This document shows positions 1-10,611 of a stretch of DNA of 44,587 bases, in pieces; the stretch's first letter is position 1; each line of letters begins with the position of its first letter. Under the pieces are notes generated by a model. The model had not been told where the DNA came from. It did no database searches and saw nothing but the letters and a program-made list of their open reading frames with translations. The DNA lies in assembly GCA_024235635.1 (NCBI GenBank), contig JACKMA010000008.1, positions 1-44,587 of the forward strand, read 5' to 3'. Position numbers and translations under genes: made by a program. The DNA is from Zoogloeaceae bacterium (GTDB lineage Bacteria; Pseudomonadota; Gammaproteobacteria; Burkholderiales; Rhodocyclaceae).

Positions 1-2079
1 CTGGTCGGGCGGCGCGGCGAAGATGATGAAGAAACGTGCCGTGTCGGCGCCGTAGCGTTCGACCAGCGCCTGCGGATCGACACCGTTGTTCTTCGACTTC
101 GACATCTTCTCGGTGCCGCCGATGGTCACCGGTGCGCCGTCCGCGACCAGGGACGCTGCGACGATCCGGCCCTTGTCGTCGCGCTCGACCACGACGTCGG
201 CCGGATTGATCCACTGCCGCTTGCCGGCGTCCGGCTGGCGGTAGTAGGTCTCGGCGACGACCATGCCCTGGGTCAGCAGGCGGGTGAATGGTTCCGAAAT
301 GCGGGTCAGCCCTTGGTCGCGCATCGCCCGCGTGAAGAAGCGGGAGTAGAGCAGGTGCAGGATCGCATGCTCGATGCCGCCCACGTACTGGTCGACGGGC
401 GCCCAGTAATCGACCCGGGGGTCCACCATCGCTGACCCGTTATCGGGGCAGGCGTAACGCAGGAAGTACCACGACGACTCGACGAAGGTGTCCATCGTGT
501 CGGTCTCGCGACGCGCTTCGCCGCCGCATTTCGGGCAACGGCATTCATAGAATTCGGGCATGCGGGCGAGCGGCGAGCCACGACCGGTCACCGCGACGTC
601 CTCCGGCAGCGGCACCGGCAGCTGTTCGTCGGGTACCGGCACATCGCCACAGGCCTCGCAATAGATCATCGGAATCGGGCAGCCCCAGTAGCGCTGGCGC
701 GAGATCCCCCAGTCGCGGAGCCGATACTGCACACGCTTCCGGCCCAGGCCCTTGGTCTCGAGATCCGCGGCGATCGCATCGACCGCCTCGCTCGAGCGCA
801 TGCCGTCGTAGCGTCCCGAGTTGACCACCCGGCCGAGTTCGGCGAAGCAGTCCTGCCAGTGACTCCAGGACAGCGATTCACTGGTGCCATAGCGTGCGAC
901 GATCGGGAACTTGCGTTGCAGCTTGGCGCTCGGATCGTCGAACACCCCGGAAGCATTGTCGACGCGCTGCCCCCACTTGCCGGGGATGATCACCGGCTTG
1001 ACGATGAGTCCGAACTTCTGCGCGAAGGCGAAATCGCGCTCGTCGTGGGCCGGTACGGCCATCACGGCACCTTCGCCGTACCCCATCAGCACGTAATTGG
1101 CGATCCACACCGGCAGGTATTCGCCGCTGATCGGATGGACCACCCGCAGCGGCGTCGCGACCCCCTTCTTTTCCATCGTCGCGAGATCGGCTTCCGCGAC
1201 CCCACCCTTGATGCAGTCCTCGACGAATTGGGCGATTGCCGGGTCGGCGGACGCTGCCAGCCGGGCCAGTGGATGCTCGGCGGCCACAGCGACGTAGGTG
1301 GCGCCCATCAAAGTGTCGGCGCGGGTCGTGAACACCTTCAGCACACCGCTCTCGCCGACCGTGGAGAGGTCGTAGGGGAAATGGATCTCGACGCCCTCGG
1401 AGCGCCCGATCCAGTTGCGCTGCATCTGCTTGACCTGCTCGGGCCAGTCGGGCAGGTCGTCGAGCGCGGTCAGAAGTTCATCCGCATAAGCGGTGATCTT
1501 CATGTAGTACATCGGGATCTCGCGCTTTTCGACCTCGGCGCCCGAGCGCCAGCCACGTCCGTCGATGACCTGCTCGTTGGCGAGCACGGTCTCGTCCACC
1601 GGATCCCAATTGACGGTGCCGAGCCGCTTGTAGATCAGCCCCTCGCGGTAGAGCCGGGTGAACAGCCACTGTTCCCAGCGGTAGTATGCCGGGGTGCAGG
1701 TGGCCAGTTCCCGCGACCAGTCGATGGCGAAGCCGAGCCGCTTCAACTGGCCCTTCATGTAGTCGATGTTGGCGTAGGTCCACTTCGCAGGCGGCACGTC
1801 ATTCTGGATCGCCGCATTCTCGGCGGGCATGCCGAAGGCGTCCCAGCCCATCGGCTGCATAACGTTGAAGCCCTTCATCCGCGCCTGGCGCGAAATTACG
1901 TCACCGATGGTGTAGTTGCGCACATGGCCCATGTGGAGCTTGCCCGACGGATACGGGAACATCGACAGACAGTAGAACTTCGGAGCGGAACCATCCTCGA
2001 CGACCCGGAAGGCCTGCTGCGAGTCCCAGTGCTGCTGGGCGGCGGTTTCGACGTCCTCTGCTGAGTATCTTTCCTGCAT
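1..2079 (-). CDS. leuS: Leucyl-tRNA synthetase (C-terminus beyond window)
   Basis: Class I aminoacyl-tRNA synthetase that charges tRNA-Leu in the cytoplasm. Reading left from ATG at 2077-2079 the frame stays open for 693 codons to the window edge, so about 170 C-terminal residues (anticodon-binding end) of the usual 860 or so are missing. The class I signature HMGH lies at residues 49-52 after FPYPSGKL, and KMSKS at 658-662 in the context GGTEKMSKSKNN, which is typical of LeuRS. The long stretch between them contains the connective-peptide editing region. The start is supported by the normal LeuRS N-terminus (ERYSAEDVE...). A TATAAT-like box about 35 bases upstream may be its promoter. The family is certain from the paired motifs and size. 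Confidence 0.97.
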   Translation of the reverse strand, partial: MQERYSAEDVETAAQQHWDSQQAFRVVEDGSAPKFYCLSMFPYPSGKLHMGHVRNYTIGDVISRQARMKGFNVMQPMGWDAFGMPAENAAIQNDVPPAKWTYANIDYMKGQLKRLGFAIDWSRELATCTPAYYRWEQWLFTRLYREGLIYKRLGTVNWDPVDETVLANEQVIDGRGWRSGAEVEKREIPMYYMKITAYADELLTALDDLPDWPEQVKQMQRNWIGRSEGVEIHFPYDLSTVGESGVLKVFTTRADTLMGATYVAVAAEHPLARLAASADPAIAQFVEDCIKGGVAEADLATMEKKGVATPLRVVHPISGEYLPVWIANYVLMGYGEGAVMAVPAHDERDFAFAQKFGLIVKPVIIPGKWGQRVDNASGVFDDPSAKLQRKFPIVARYGTSESLSWSHWQDCFAELGRVVNSGRYDGMRSSEAVDAIAADLETKGLGRKRVQYRLRDWGISRQRYWGCPIPMIYCEACGDVPVPDEQLPVPLPEDVAVTGRGSPLARMPEFYECRCPKCGGEARRETDTMDTFVESSWYFLRYACPDNGSAMVDPRVDYWAPVDQYVGGIEHAILHLLYSRFFTRAMRDQGLTRISEPFTRLLTQGMVVAETYYRQPDAGKRQWINPADVVVERDDKGRIVAASLVADGAPVTIGGTEKMSKSKNNGVDPQALVERYGADTARFFIIFAAPPDQ

Positions 2080-2112
2080 AGGGGGCGGGCAGTTGGGCTT
2101 GAGAAGGGGGCG

Positions 2113-2118
2113 ATTATA
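2113..2118 (-). promoter_or_regulatory. Putative -10 box of leuS
   Basis: On the minus strand this reads TATAAT, a perfect -10 hexamer, 34 bases before the leuS start codon. No good -35 hexamer is visible at the usual distance, so this is a motif call only. Confidence 0.4.
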
Positions 2119-2195
2119 GCCGGGAACGGCGCCTCTCATTCGGGGGCATTGCCCACCGGTCCGGGCCGTGACCCGATGTCGCGCCGTTGCCGGCG

Positions 2196-3155
2196 CTACT
2201 TTGCGGCCTCGGCCGCGCGCAGGCGTTCCAGCGTCTCGAGTTCGCTGATCACCGGTAGGCCCAGCGAGCGCGAGACACGTTCGTTGATCGCCACCCGGAA
2301 TCGCGATGGGGCAAGGATTCCGCGCGGAAAATCCGCCAGTGATCCGGCTGTCGTCAGCAGCTGTACGACCTGCATTGCGATGTCCTGAGGGTCGCTGTAG
2401 ACCGCGGCGACCGCGCCTGCGCGCACGTAGGCCGCGGTGAATCCGATCACCGGCCGCCGGTGGCGATAGGTCGTGAGAAGGATGCCCATGACGGTGTCCC
2501 GGTTATAGACCTCGGGATCAGGCACGGTGAGCAGGGCCGCTTGCGGATCGAGCAGGGCTTCGAGCTTGGCAACGATCTCGGCGGGCTCGTTGATCACGGC
2601 GATCCGGGGCGCGAGGCCGGCTGCCCTGATCGCGTCCTCGATCTTGCCCCGGTGCGATGCGGTGCGGTTGCCGAGCAGGACGACAACGGATTCCACGTCC
2701 GGCACCAATTGTTCGAGCAGGCGCAGTCGCCGCTCAACGGGCTGGTCGAGAACGATGGCCGCGAGGCGTTGTGTGCCGTATTCCGACAATACCCGCTCGG
2801 CGTCCCGCTTTGAGAGCAGGGTGGCGAGCACCGTCGCGTCGCTTTGACGAAGTGCGCTCAGCGTGGCATTCATGCCCAGGGCGACGACGACCCGGGCCGA
2901 ACTCGGCGCGGGCGACACCACGGCCGCACTGTTGACGATGGTGCCGATCTCGTGGCCGGCATCGGCGAGCGCAGGTGTCAGCGCGTCGACGAACGCTTGC
3001 TGAAGCGGCGATTCCTGGGTGATCCAGACGTCGATGCTGCCCGCCCACAACGAGGCCGCGAAGCAGGCGACGAACAGCGCGAGCAAATGCTTCAGCAGCC
3101 GCCGCAACGGGGGGCGAGCGGGGACATCCGGTGGCCGAGGGGGCGCGTCGGGCAC
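2196..3155 (-). CDS. ABC-type solute-binding-protein-like exported protein
   Basis: A 319-residue protein resembling the COG2984-type periplasmic binding proteins often paired with TonB-dependent receptors. Residues about 20-38 (RLLKHLLALFVACFAASLWA) form a signal peptide. The mature part has the alternating beta/alpha pattern of a two-lobed binding fold, including VVVLLGN, ALLTVPDPEVYNRD and RRPVIGFTAAYVRAGAVAAVYSDP. The start is GTG, four bases after the stop of the upstream TonB-dependent receptor gene, so the two are almost certainly cotranscribed. A TTG about 19 codons in is an alternative start. No permease or ATPase gene is adjacent, so a complete ABC importer cannot be inferred. The ligand is unknown. 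Confidence 0.72.
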   Translation of the reverse strand: MPDAPPRPPDVPARPPLRRLLKHLLALFVACFAASLWAGSIDVWITQESPLQQAFVDALTPALADAGHEIGTIVNSAAVVSPAPSSARVVVALGMNATLSALRQSDATVLATLLSKRDAERVLSEYGTQRLAAIVLDQPVERRLRLLEQLVPDVESVVVLLGNRTASHRGKIEDAIRAAGLAPRIAVINEPAEIVAKLEALLDPQAALLTVPDPEVYNRDTVMGILLTTYRHRRPVIGFTAAYVRAGAVAAVYSDPQDIAMQVVQLLTTAGSLADFPRGILAPSRFRVAINERVSRSLGLPVISELETLERLRAAEAAK

Positions 3156-3159
3156 GGAC

Positions 3160-5175
3160 TTACCAGGTCAGCCTCACGGACGCGAATAGGCTCGGCTCGC
3201 GCCGGAAGTTCCCTTCATGAAAGTCCGGGTAAGCGCCCTCGAGACTCTGGGCGGTGACCGACACCTCGCCGTCGCTGCCGTTCGGCCCATACAACTTGGC
3301 CAGCTTGAGATCCGCCCGTCCGCGGGACGGGACCTCGTCGCCGTCGTTGAGCCAACGCATCGCGGTGCTGAAATAGTAGCCGAGGCTTGCGCGCCACTGG
3401 CCCGGGAACTCCTTGATCAGTAGCAGCCCGGTCATGCTGGCTGGAGCACTGGACAACAAATCCGGATCGGCTCGTCGCGCGTCCCTGCGAATATTGACCC
3501 ACGACTGGGTGAGTGCGGCACGGCCCCAACCCGGACGCCGCCAGTCGATCCGGAATTCCGCGCCATCGACCTTCAGATTCGCGCTGTTGATGAAGTTGAT
3601 CGCCGTGCGGCCAAGGAGGCCGACGAAGTTCGGCGGCGGCGGATAGGTGCACACCACGTTGCGCTCGGTTGGCGGAAAGCTGCAGGCGACGTCGTCGATG
3701 TAGCGATCGACGTTCTCGTGGAAGATGCGGGCATCGACCTCGGCGTTGAGCGACTCGATGAAGCCGTTGTAGCCGAGCTCGAAGAAGCGCACCCGTTCCG
3801 GCTCGGGTTCGTCCTTGGCCCAGTAGGTGATCGCCAGGATCTGGCCCTCGAGGCTGACACTGGTGAAGCTGCGTGCCTCCCATGCCTGGGGGGCCCGATA
3901 GGCGATGCCGGTGGAAAAACGCAGCGACGATCGCGGCGCCAGCGCGTAGCGTGCCGCGAAGCGCGGCGAAAAAAGCCGACCCGAGTAATAGTGATCCTCG
4001 AGGTTGCCGCCGAGGTTGAGCGTCCAGTCGGGGGTCGGCTGCCAGGTCAGACTGGAGAACAGCTGCCACTGGTTGCCGACCTCGGGCTCGGTGCTGCTGA
4101 AGTACAGGATCGATCGTGTCGCGTCCCGGCGCACGCCGGCTCCGACGAGTATGTGCCATGCTTCGTCGAGGCGGCTCGTGAACTGGACCTCGACGTCGTC
4201 ACGCTGCAGGTCGAGGTCCTGCATCACCGGCAGGTCGGCGATTCCGAGCGGAATCGTCCAATGTTTTCGTTCGGCGCGATCCTGATGGTAGAACTGCAGT
4301 GACAGTTCGGATTCCGGCCCGAAACTGCGCAGCCATCCGATCTGCAGATAGTTTTCCTTGATGCGCCGCTTTCCGAACGGTTCGGTCAGACTTTCGGGCT
4401 CGCCGGTATCGTCGAATCCGACCGTCGCCCCTGCCTGAATGCGCACTTCGTCGCGCAGACTCGGCTGCAACAGCACCTGCAGGTTGGCGACGTTGCGTTC
4501 GATGCTTTCCGCCGACTCGCCATCGAAGCTGAGATACTGATCGGCGCGGCGCCTGGATGCGCTGAGTCGCCAGTCGAGATCGTTGTCGCCACCGTTGATG
4601 CGAATACCCAGATCGTGAAACTCGCGGTGACCGGCGCGCAGGATCACCGTCTTGCCGGTCTCGGTCCGTGGCGACCGGGTGATGATGTTGATCACGCCCT
4701 GGTACGCGTTCGCACCATATGCCGCCCCGTTGGGTCCGCGTACGACTTCGACCCGTTCGACGTCGTCGATGCGGATCGGCAGGTCCTGCCAGAAGACGTT
4801 GCCCCAGAAAGAGTTGTTGACCGTACGGCCGTCCACCAGCACCTTGATGCGGCGCGCGTACGCATCGCCCATGCCGTGATTGGCGATCGTGGGCGAGCCG
4901 CTGCCCCAGTCAGCAACCTGGAAGCCGGGTACCAGGCGCATCAGGTCGTGCAATTCGACGAATCCGGAGGCCTCGATCAGTTCGCGGTCGATGATGGTCA
5001 CAGGCGCCGGCGCATCGTAGGTGCTTTGCGCAAGGCGCGACGCGGTCAGCACCACCGGGACGTCCTGATAGAACGGCGAGTCTTCCGGCTCGATGGCGTG
5101 TCCGGGTTTTGCCGCGATGCTTGCGATCAACAGGCTCGTGGCGGTCATGGCGATGCGGGGGCTTCGTGTGGGCAT
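3160..5175 (-). CDS. TonB-dependent outer-membrane receptor
   Basis: An outer-membrane beta-barrel receptor of 671 residues, energised by TonB, for an unidentified ligand. ATG at 5173-5175 is chosen because it starts directly before a signal peptide (residues 1-27, ending KPGHA). The frame continues 80 codons upstream but passes through the terminator of the neighbouring gene. The plug domain (about 45-160) contains VTIIDRELIEASG, VLVDGRTVNN, VERVEVVRGPNGAAYGANA and GVINIITR, all standard plug motifs. The barrel ends SLFASVRLTW with the terminal aromatic residue expected for BAM recognition. The sequence around DVPVVLTAS near the mature N-terminus may be the TonB box. It is followed four bases later by a binding-protein-like gene. 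Cobalamin, siderophore or metal ligands are possible; nothing here decides. Confidence 0.92.
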   Translation of the reverse strand: MPTRSPRIAMTATSLLIASIAAKPGHAIEPEDSPFYQDVPVVLTASRLAQSTYDAPAPVTIIDRELIEASGFVELHDLMRLVPGFQVADWGSGSPTIANHGMGDAYARRIKVLVDGRTVNNSFWGNVFWQDLPIRIDDVERVEVVRGPNGAAYGANAYQGVINIITRSPRTETGKTVILRAGHREFHDLGIRINGGDNDLDWRLSASRRRADQYLSFDGESAESIERNVANLQVLLQPSLRDEVRIQAGATVGFDDTGEPESLTEPFGKRRIKENYLQIGWLRSFGPESELSLQFYHQDRAERKHWTIPLGIADLPVMQDLDLQRDDVEVQFTSRLDEAWHILVGAGVRRDATRSILYFSSTEPEVGNQWQLFSSLTWQPTPDWTLNLGGNLEDHYYSGRLFSPRFAARYALAPRSSLRFSTGIAYRAPQAWEARSFTSVSLEGQILAITYWAKDEPEPERVRFFELGYNGFIESLNAEVDARIFHENVDRYIDDVACSFPPTERNVVCTYPPPPNFVGLLGRTAINFINSANLKVDGAEFRIDWRRPGWGRAALTQSWVNIRRDARRADPDLLSSAPASMTGLLLIKEFPGQWRASLGYYFSTAMRWLNDGDEVPSRGRADLKLAKLYGPNGSDGEVSVTAQSLEGAYPDFHEGNFRREPSLFASVRLTW

Positions 5176-5378
5176 GGCGATTCCGTTCAACCGTTGGTCA
5201 GGGGATGCCGGCGCGGGCCGGATCCGGTCAGGAACGGAGATTAACGGGCTTGCCTGCCGCTGCGAAGGGTGACGGCCGGCGGAGACCGGCTTCCAGGCGC
5301 GATCGGCAGTCCGGGCGGGGTCGGGTTCGGCGGCTGCGAGTCTTCGCCGGAAGGCGGCTCGCAGCGCGCATCGGATGC

Positions 5379-5413
5379 AAAAAAAAAAGCGGCATCTGGA
5401 GGCCAGATGCCGC
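5379..5413 (-). terminator. Rho-independent terminator of the 108-residue gene
   Basis: Read on the minus strand, a perfect 11 bp stem (GCGGCATCTGG at 5403-5413 and its complement at 5389-5399) with a 3-base loop is followed by ten Ts (5379-5388). It lies 47 bases after the stop of the small gene at 5460-5786 and before the TonB-dependent receptor start, so it separates the two transcripts. Confidence 0.92.
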
Positions 5414-5459
5414 AAATCTCCTGTGAAGGAGAGGGAGGGAGCCGGTAGAACGGCCGGGA

Positions 5460-5786
5460 TCAGGCTGCCCGGCGCGCTTGTGTCAGATAATGGTGCCAGT
5501 GCCGCATCGTCAGCACCGCGACGTCATTGATGACCTCGATCGGTACCCGCATGATGCGCTTGTGGCTGCGCAGGAATGGCAGCACTTGCGGTGTGCATAA
5601 GGTTGCGCGTTCCTGGCTCAGAAGTTGCCGGAAGCGATCCATCGTCGCACCCCAATATTCGGAGTTGCCCACCCAGCCGGTATCGGCGGTGGCGTGCCTG
5701 ACGGCCTGGCGCCACAGCGCCTCGGCTCGTTCGATCGGTACGCCGGCCTTGCGGGCGTACCACGGCAGTGATTTCGGCGTATTCAT
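5460..5786 (-). CDS. Hypothetical small cytoplasmic protein (108 aa)
   Basis: Not recognised. The protein has 108 residues, is basic and Trp/Arg-rich (WYARKAGVP, ALWRQAVRHA, RHWHHYLTQARRA), and has no signal peptide, membrane segment or metal motif. Predicted character is mostly helical. The gene call is supported by AAGGAG eight bases before ATG, by a good upstream promoter (TCGACA-16-TATAAG, 5891-5918) with a leader of about 100 bases, and by a strong terminator downstream. These make it a stand-alone transcription unit between the TonB-dependent receptor and uvrD. Function cannot be assigned. Confidence 0.75.
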   Translation of the reverse strand: MNTPKSLPWYARKAGVPIERAEALWRQAVRHATADTGWVGNSEYWGATMDRFRQLLSQERATLCTPQVLPFLRSHKRIMRVPIEVINDVAVLTMRHWHHYLTQARRAA

Positions 5787-5890
5787 GTTGCTCTCCTTGG
5801 GACTGGTTCTCAGTCCCCTTCTGTGCCGGTAGGGCCGGGTTGGCCATACTCGACAATTGCTCGTCGCCTCATGCGGCGCGGCAATTTCAA

Positions 5891-5918
5891 CTTATATTGT
5901 TTTTCAGTCGCTTGTCGA
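5891..5918 (-). promoter_or_regulatory. Predicted sigma-70 promoter of the 108-residue gene
   Basis: On the minus strand, TCGACA (5913-5918), a 16-base spacer and TATAAG (5891-5896) each match the consensus at five of six positions, within AT-rich DNA. The predicted transcript starts near 5884, about 98 bases before the start codon. Confidence 0.6.
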
Positions 5919-6064
5919 TAAACATGTGTAAATAAATACAACTCTTTACTGCTGTGCACAACCATAACATAGGGGCAAATGCGCAAATGTTCAAGTGCAT
6001 ATTCGTGGCGCCGTTCACGATCGCCGACAAACGGTGCCAGCCGGCGACGAGCGACGAAGACCGG

Positions 6065-6070
6065 TAGAAT
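6065..6070 (+). promoter_or_regulatory. Putative -10 box of uvrD
   Basis: TAGAAT in the context CGGTAGAATCCC, 26 bases before the uvrD ATG. The same box occurs before proS and tyrS. No clear -35 hexamer is visible. Confidence 0.4.
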
Positions 6071-6095
6071 CCCGCCACCCAACGGACGCGCGACC

Positions 6096-8306
6096 ATGTC
6101 CAGGCTTCTTGCAGACGTCAATTCCGAACAGCATAAAGCGATAACCATGCCAGCCTGCCACGGCCTGGTGCTCGCCGGCGCCGGGTCGGGCAAGACCCGC
6201 GTGTTAACGGCCCGAATCGCGTGGTTGATCGAGCAGGGGGTAGCGGCCCCGCAGTCGATTCTCGCCGTAACCTTCACCAACAAGGCGGCACGCGAAATGC
6301 GCGCCAGGCTGTCGGCGATGTTGCCGTTCGACATCCGCCGCATGTGGATCGGCACCTTCCATGGCCTCTGCAATCGATTGTTGCGATTACACAACAAAGA
6401 TGCGGGTTTGCCACAGATCTTCCAGATTCTGGACAGTGCGGATCAACTCGCGGCGATCAAACGATTGCTGAAGGCACTCGATATCGACACCGACCGGTTC
6501 CCGCCGCGGGATCTGCAAAACTTCATCAACAGCGCCAAGGAAGCCGGTTTGCGCCCGCATGACGTCGACGCCTGGGACGAGTGGTCTCGGCGCCGCGTCG
6601 AACTGTTCGTCGAGTATGAGCGCCAATGCCAGCGCGAGGGGGTTGTGGATTTCCCTGAGTTGTTGCTCAGATGCCACGAACTGCTGCAGCGCAACGAGCC
6701 GCTTCGGCGGCACTACCAGGCTCGCTTCCGGCACATCCTGGTCGATGAGTTCCAGGACACCAACCGCCTGCAGTATCTGTGGCTGAAGCTGTTGGCGAGC
6801 GATGGCGCAGCCGATGGCGCGAAGCTGTTCTGTGTCGGCGACGACGATCAGTCGATCTACCGCTTTCGCGGTGCCGATGTCGGAAACATGCGCGCCTTCG
6901 AGCGCGAGTTCCGGATCGGCGAGGTCATCCGCCTCGAGCAGAACTACCGCTCATGTGGCCATATCCTGACCGCGGCGAATGCGATCATCGGTCACAACCA
7001 CGAGCGCCTCGGCAAGCAGCTATGGACGGAGCGGGGTCATGGCGAGCCGGTTCGCGTCTATGAGGCGTTTTCAGACGCCGACGAGGCGCGCTGGATCGTC
7101 GAGGAGATCCAGGCGCTGGTGCGCGACGGCGCGATGCGGTCCGATGTCGCGCTGCTGTACCGATCGAATGCGCAATCGCGCGTTCTGGAACACCAGTTGT
7201 TTTCGGCCGCGATTCCCTATCGAGTCTACGGGGGCCTGCGCTTCTTCGAGCGACAGGAAGTCAAGCATGCGCTCGCCTATCTGAGGTTGATCGCCAATCC
7301 TGAGGACGACACCTCATTCCTGCGAGTGGTCAATTTTCCGACGCGTGGCATCGGCGCCCGGACGCTCGAACGCCTGCAGGATGTCGCGCGGGGCGGTGGT
7401 AGCAGCCTGTACGCCAGCGTTGGCCGAATCGATGGCAAGCCGGCCAAGGTGCTGTCGGCATTCACTGCGCTGATCGATGCCATGAAGCTAGAGGTCCAGG
7501 GCCTATCACTTGCCGAGACGGTCGAGTGCGCGATCGAACGATCCGGTCTGAGGGCCCATTACCTGGCTGAGCGGGACGGGCAGGATCGCCTCGAGAACCT
7601 CGACGAACTGATCAATGCCGCCGCCAACTTCGATGCCGAACACTCGGCGACGACGCTTGCGGACGATGCCGTGACCGACGGCGAGACCTTGGCCGAATTT
7701 CTCGCACATGCCGCATTGGAGGCAGGAGATCACCAGGCAGACGCCGGCATTGACGCGATTCAGCTGATGACCGTGCATTCGGCCAAGGGGCTGGAATTCG
7801 ACGTGGTCTTCGTATCGGGGCTGGAGGAAGGGCTGTTCCCGCACGAGAACAGCGTGCAGGAGCGCGATGGGCTCGAGGAAGAGCGCCGGCTGATGTATGT
7901 CGCCGTGACACGGGCGCGCGAACGGCTGTATCTGTCGTTTGCGCAGACCCGGATGCTGCATGGCCAGAGTCGCTACAACCTGCGCTCGCGCTTCATCGAG
8001 GAAATACCGGAGTCGGTGATGAAATGGCTGACGCCGACCAAGGGCGCCAGCCGGCGCGGGCCGGTCAACTACTACGAGCCCCCGGTGGCCCGGGCGTCAC
8101 CGCGACCGCCGGCGAGAACGCCCGAGCCTGCCGGCCGCGACCTCGATGGGCTGAGGATCGGCCAGAACGTGCGCCACGCCCGGTTCGGCATCGGTGTCAT
8201 CGTCGCTGCAGAAGGCAGCGGCCGCGACGCCCGCGTGCAAGTGAACTTCGGGCGCCAGGGCGTCAAGTGGCTGGCCCTCGCGGTCGCCAAGCTGGCGCCG
8301 GCCTGA
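6096..8306 (+). CDS. uvrD: DNA helicase II (UvrD)
   Basis: A superfamily 1A 3'-5' DNA helicase of 736 residues (E. coli UvrD has 720) acting in nucleotide excision and mismatch repair. All helicase motifs are visible: AGAGSGKT Walker A at residues 27-34, TFTNKAAREMR, DEFQDTN (Walker B region), GDDDQSIYRFRGA, QNYRS, VHSAKGLEFDVVF and EERRLMYVAVTRARERL. The C-terminal 50 residues (GQNVRHARFGIGVIV to VKWLALAVAKL) form the small domain characteristic of UvrD/PcrA, which favours UvrD over Rep. The ATG at 6096 is chosen because MSRLLADVNSEQHKAI matches the family start; an upstream in-frame ATG would put the promoter box inside the gene. Confidence 0.96.
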   Translation: MSRLLADVNSEQHKAITMPACHGLVLAGAGSGKTRVLTARIAWLIEQGVAAPQSILAVTFTNKAAREMRARLSAMLPFDIRRMWIGTFHGLCNRLLRLHNKDAGLPQIFQILDSADQLAAIKRLLKALDIDTDRFPPRDLQNFINSAKEAGLRPHDVDAWDEWSRRRVELFVEYERQCQREGVVDFPELLLRCHELLQRNEPLRRHYQARFRHILVDEFQDTNRLQYLWLKLLASDGAADGAKLFCVGDDDQSIYRFRGADVGNMRAFEREFRIGEVIRLEQNYRSCGHILTAANAIIGHNHERLGKQLWTERGHGEPVRVYEAFSDADEARWIVEEIQALVRDGAMRSDVALLYRSNAQSRVLEHQLFSAAIPYRVYGGLRFFERQEVKHALAYLRLIANPEDDTSFLRVVNFPTRGIGARTLERLQDVARGGGSSLYASVGRIDGKPAKVLSAFTALIDAMKLEVQGLSLAETVECAIERSGLRAHYLAERDGQDRLENLDELINAAANFDAEHSATTLADDAVTDGETLAEFLAHAALEAGDHQADAGIDAIQLMTVHSAKGLEFDVVFVSGLEEGLFPHENSVQERDGLEEERRLMYVAVTRARERLYLSFAQTRMLHGQSRYNLRSRFIEEIPESVMKWLTPTKGASRRGPVNYYEPPVARASPRPPARTPEPAGRDLDGLRIGQNVRHARFGIGVIVAAEGSGRDARVQVNFGRQGVKWLALAVAKLAPA

Positions 8307-8337
8307 GTTGCCGGCGCGGCCGGCCGCGCCGCCGCCC

Positions 8338-10254
<1,917 letters not shown>

Positions 10255-10296
10255 GGTGTCTCCTCGCATCGACGGGCAACAAGGAGCGAACGCGAA

Positions 10297-10385
10297 CCGC
10301 TTCCCTGCGTTGGCATTACCCGTACAGGTTCGAAGGGTCTTTCTCAGCCGTCGGCCCGGACACCGACAGCACCCCTAGCAAGCGG
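10297..10385 (-). promoter_or_regulatory. TPP riboswitch (Thi box) in the thiC leader
   Basis: On the minus strand the leader carries the conserved thi-box order: GGGGTGC, then GCTGAGAAAGACCC, GAACCTG, GGGTAATGCC and GCAGGGA. The closing P1 stem pairs CCGCTT (10380-10385) with AAGCGG (10297-10302). It ends 42 bases before the thiC start codon, and no T-tract terminator is visible there. Control by occlusion of the ribosome binding site is therefore more likely than transcription termination, as known for many proteobacterial thiC leaders. Confidence 0.96.
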
Positions 10386-10387
10386 CG

Positions 10388-10416
10388 AGGTTACGCCTTG
10401 CCCGGAGTGCTGTAAA
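10388..10416 (-). promoter_or_regulatory. Predicted thiC promoter
   Basis: On the minus strand, TTTACA (10411-10416), an exact 17-base spacer and TAACCT (10388-10393). The expected start point falls at the first bases of the riboswitch P1 stem, which supports the call even though the -10 box is weak. Confidence 0.5.
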
Positions 10417-10431
10417 CAGTCCTTGATGCGC

Positions 10432-10482
10432 GGAGCAGGCGGCGGCCGTTCGGTTGTTCGGCCGCCAAAGTTGTCTTGCTCC
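10432..10482. repeat. Large imperfect inverted repeat between thiC and the PAS-sensor gene
   Basis: A perfect 8 bp palindromic stem, GGCGGCCG (10441-10448) with CGGCCGCC (10459-10466), is flanked by a further matching pair, GGAGCA (10432-10437) with TGCTCC (10477-10482). It lies just upstream of the thiC promoter, between divergent genes. No T-run follows on either strand, so it does not look like a terminator. It could be an operator or a cruciform. Confidence 0.55.
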
Positions 10483-10611
10483 GTTGCTTGCCATCGAAGT
10501 AGGCTCCACGTCGATCCATCGAATGGAACGAACCATGCCCAGAGCGCCCTTTCGATTGTCCGCACCGGCCGCGATGTGCCTCGACCGCGCCCTGCACCGG
10601 GCGCGGTGACG

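Larger units (their letters stand above)
5787..6095. other. AT-rich divergent intergenic region
   Basis: A 309-base spacer between the 108-residue gene and uvrD. Its middle (about 5880-6000) is strikingly AT-rich compared with the rest of the window. It holds the promoter of the small gene (5891-5918) and a TAGAAT box (6065-6070) before uvrD. No additional gene is convincing: frames crossing it extend only as antisense into uvrD. Confidence 0.7.

Noticed and set aside
5176..5415. 80-codon N-terminal extension of the TonB-dependent receptor
   Set aside because: It would begin inside the terminator of the adjacent gene and would bury the signal peptide.
5810..6397. 195-codon minus-strand frame across the AT-rich spacer
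   Set aside because: Overlaps the start of uvrD in antisense, has no ribosome binding site and no recognisable domain.
10410..10419. CTGTAAACAG as a LexA site
   Set aside because: The half-sites are only two bases apart, whereas LexA boxes of the CTGT-ACAG type need eight; it overlaps the thiC -35 box instead.
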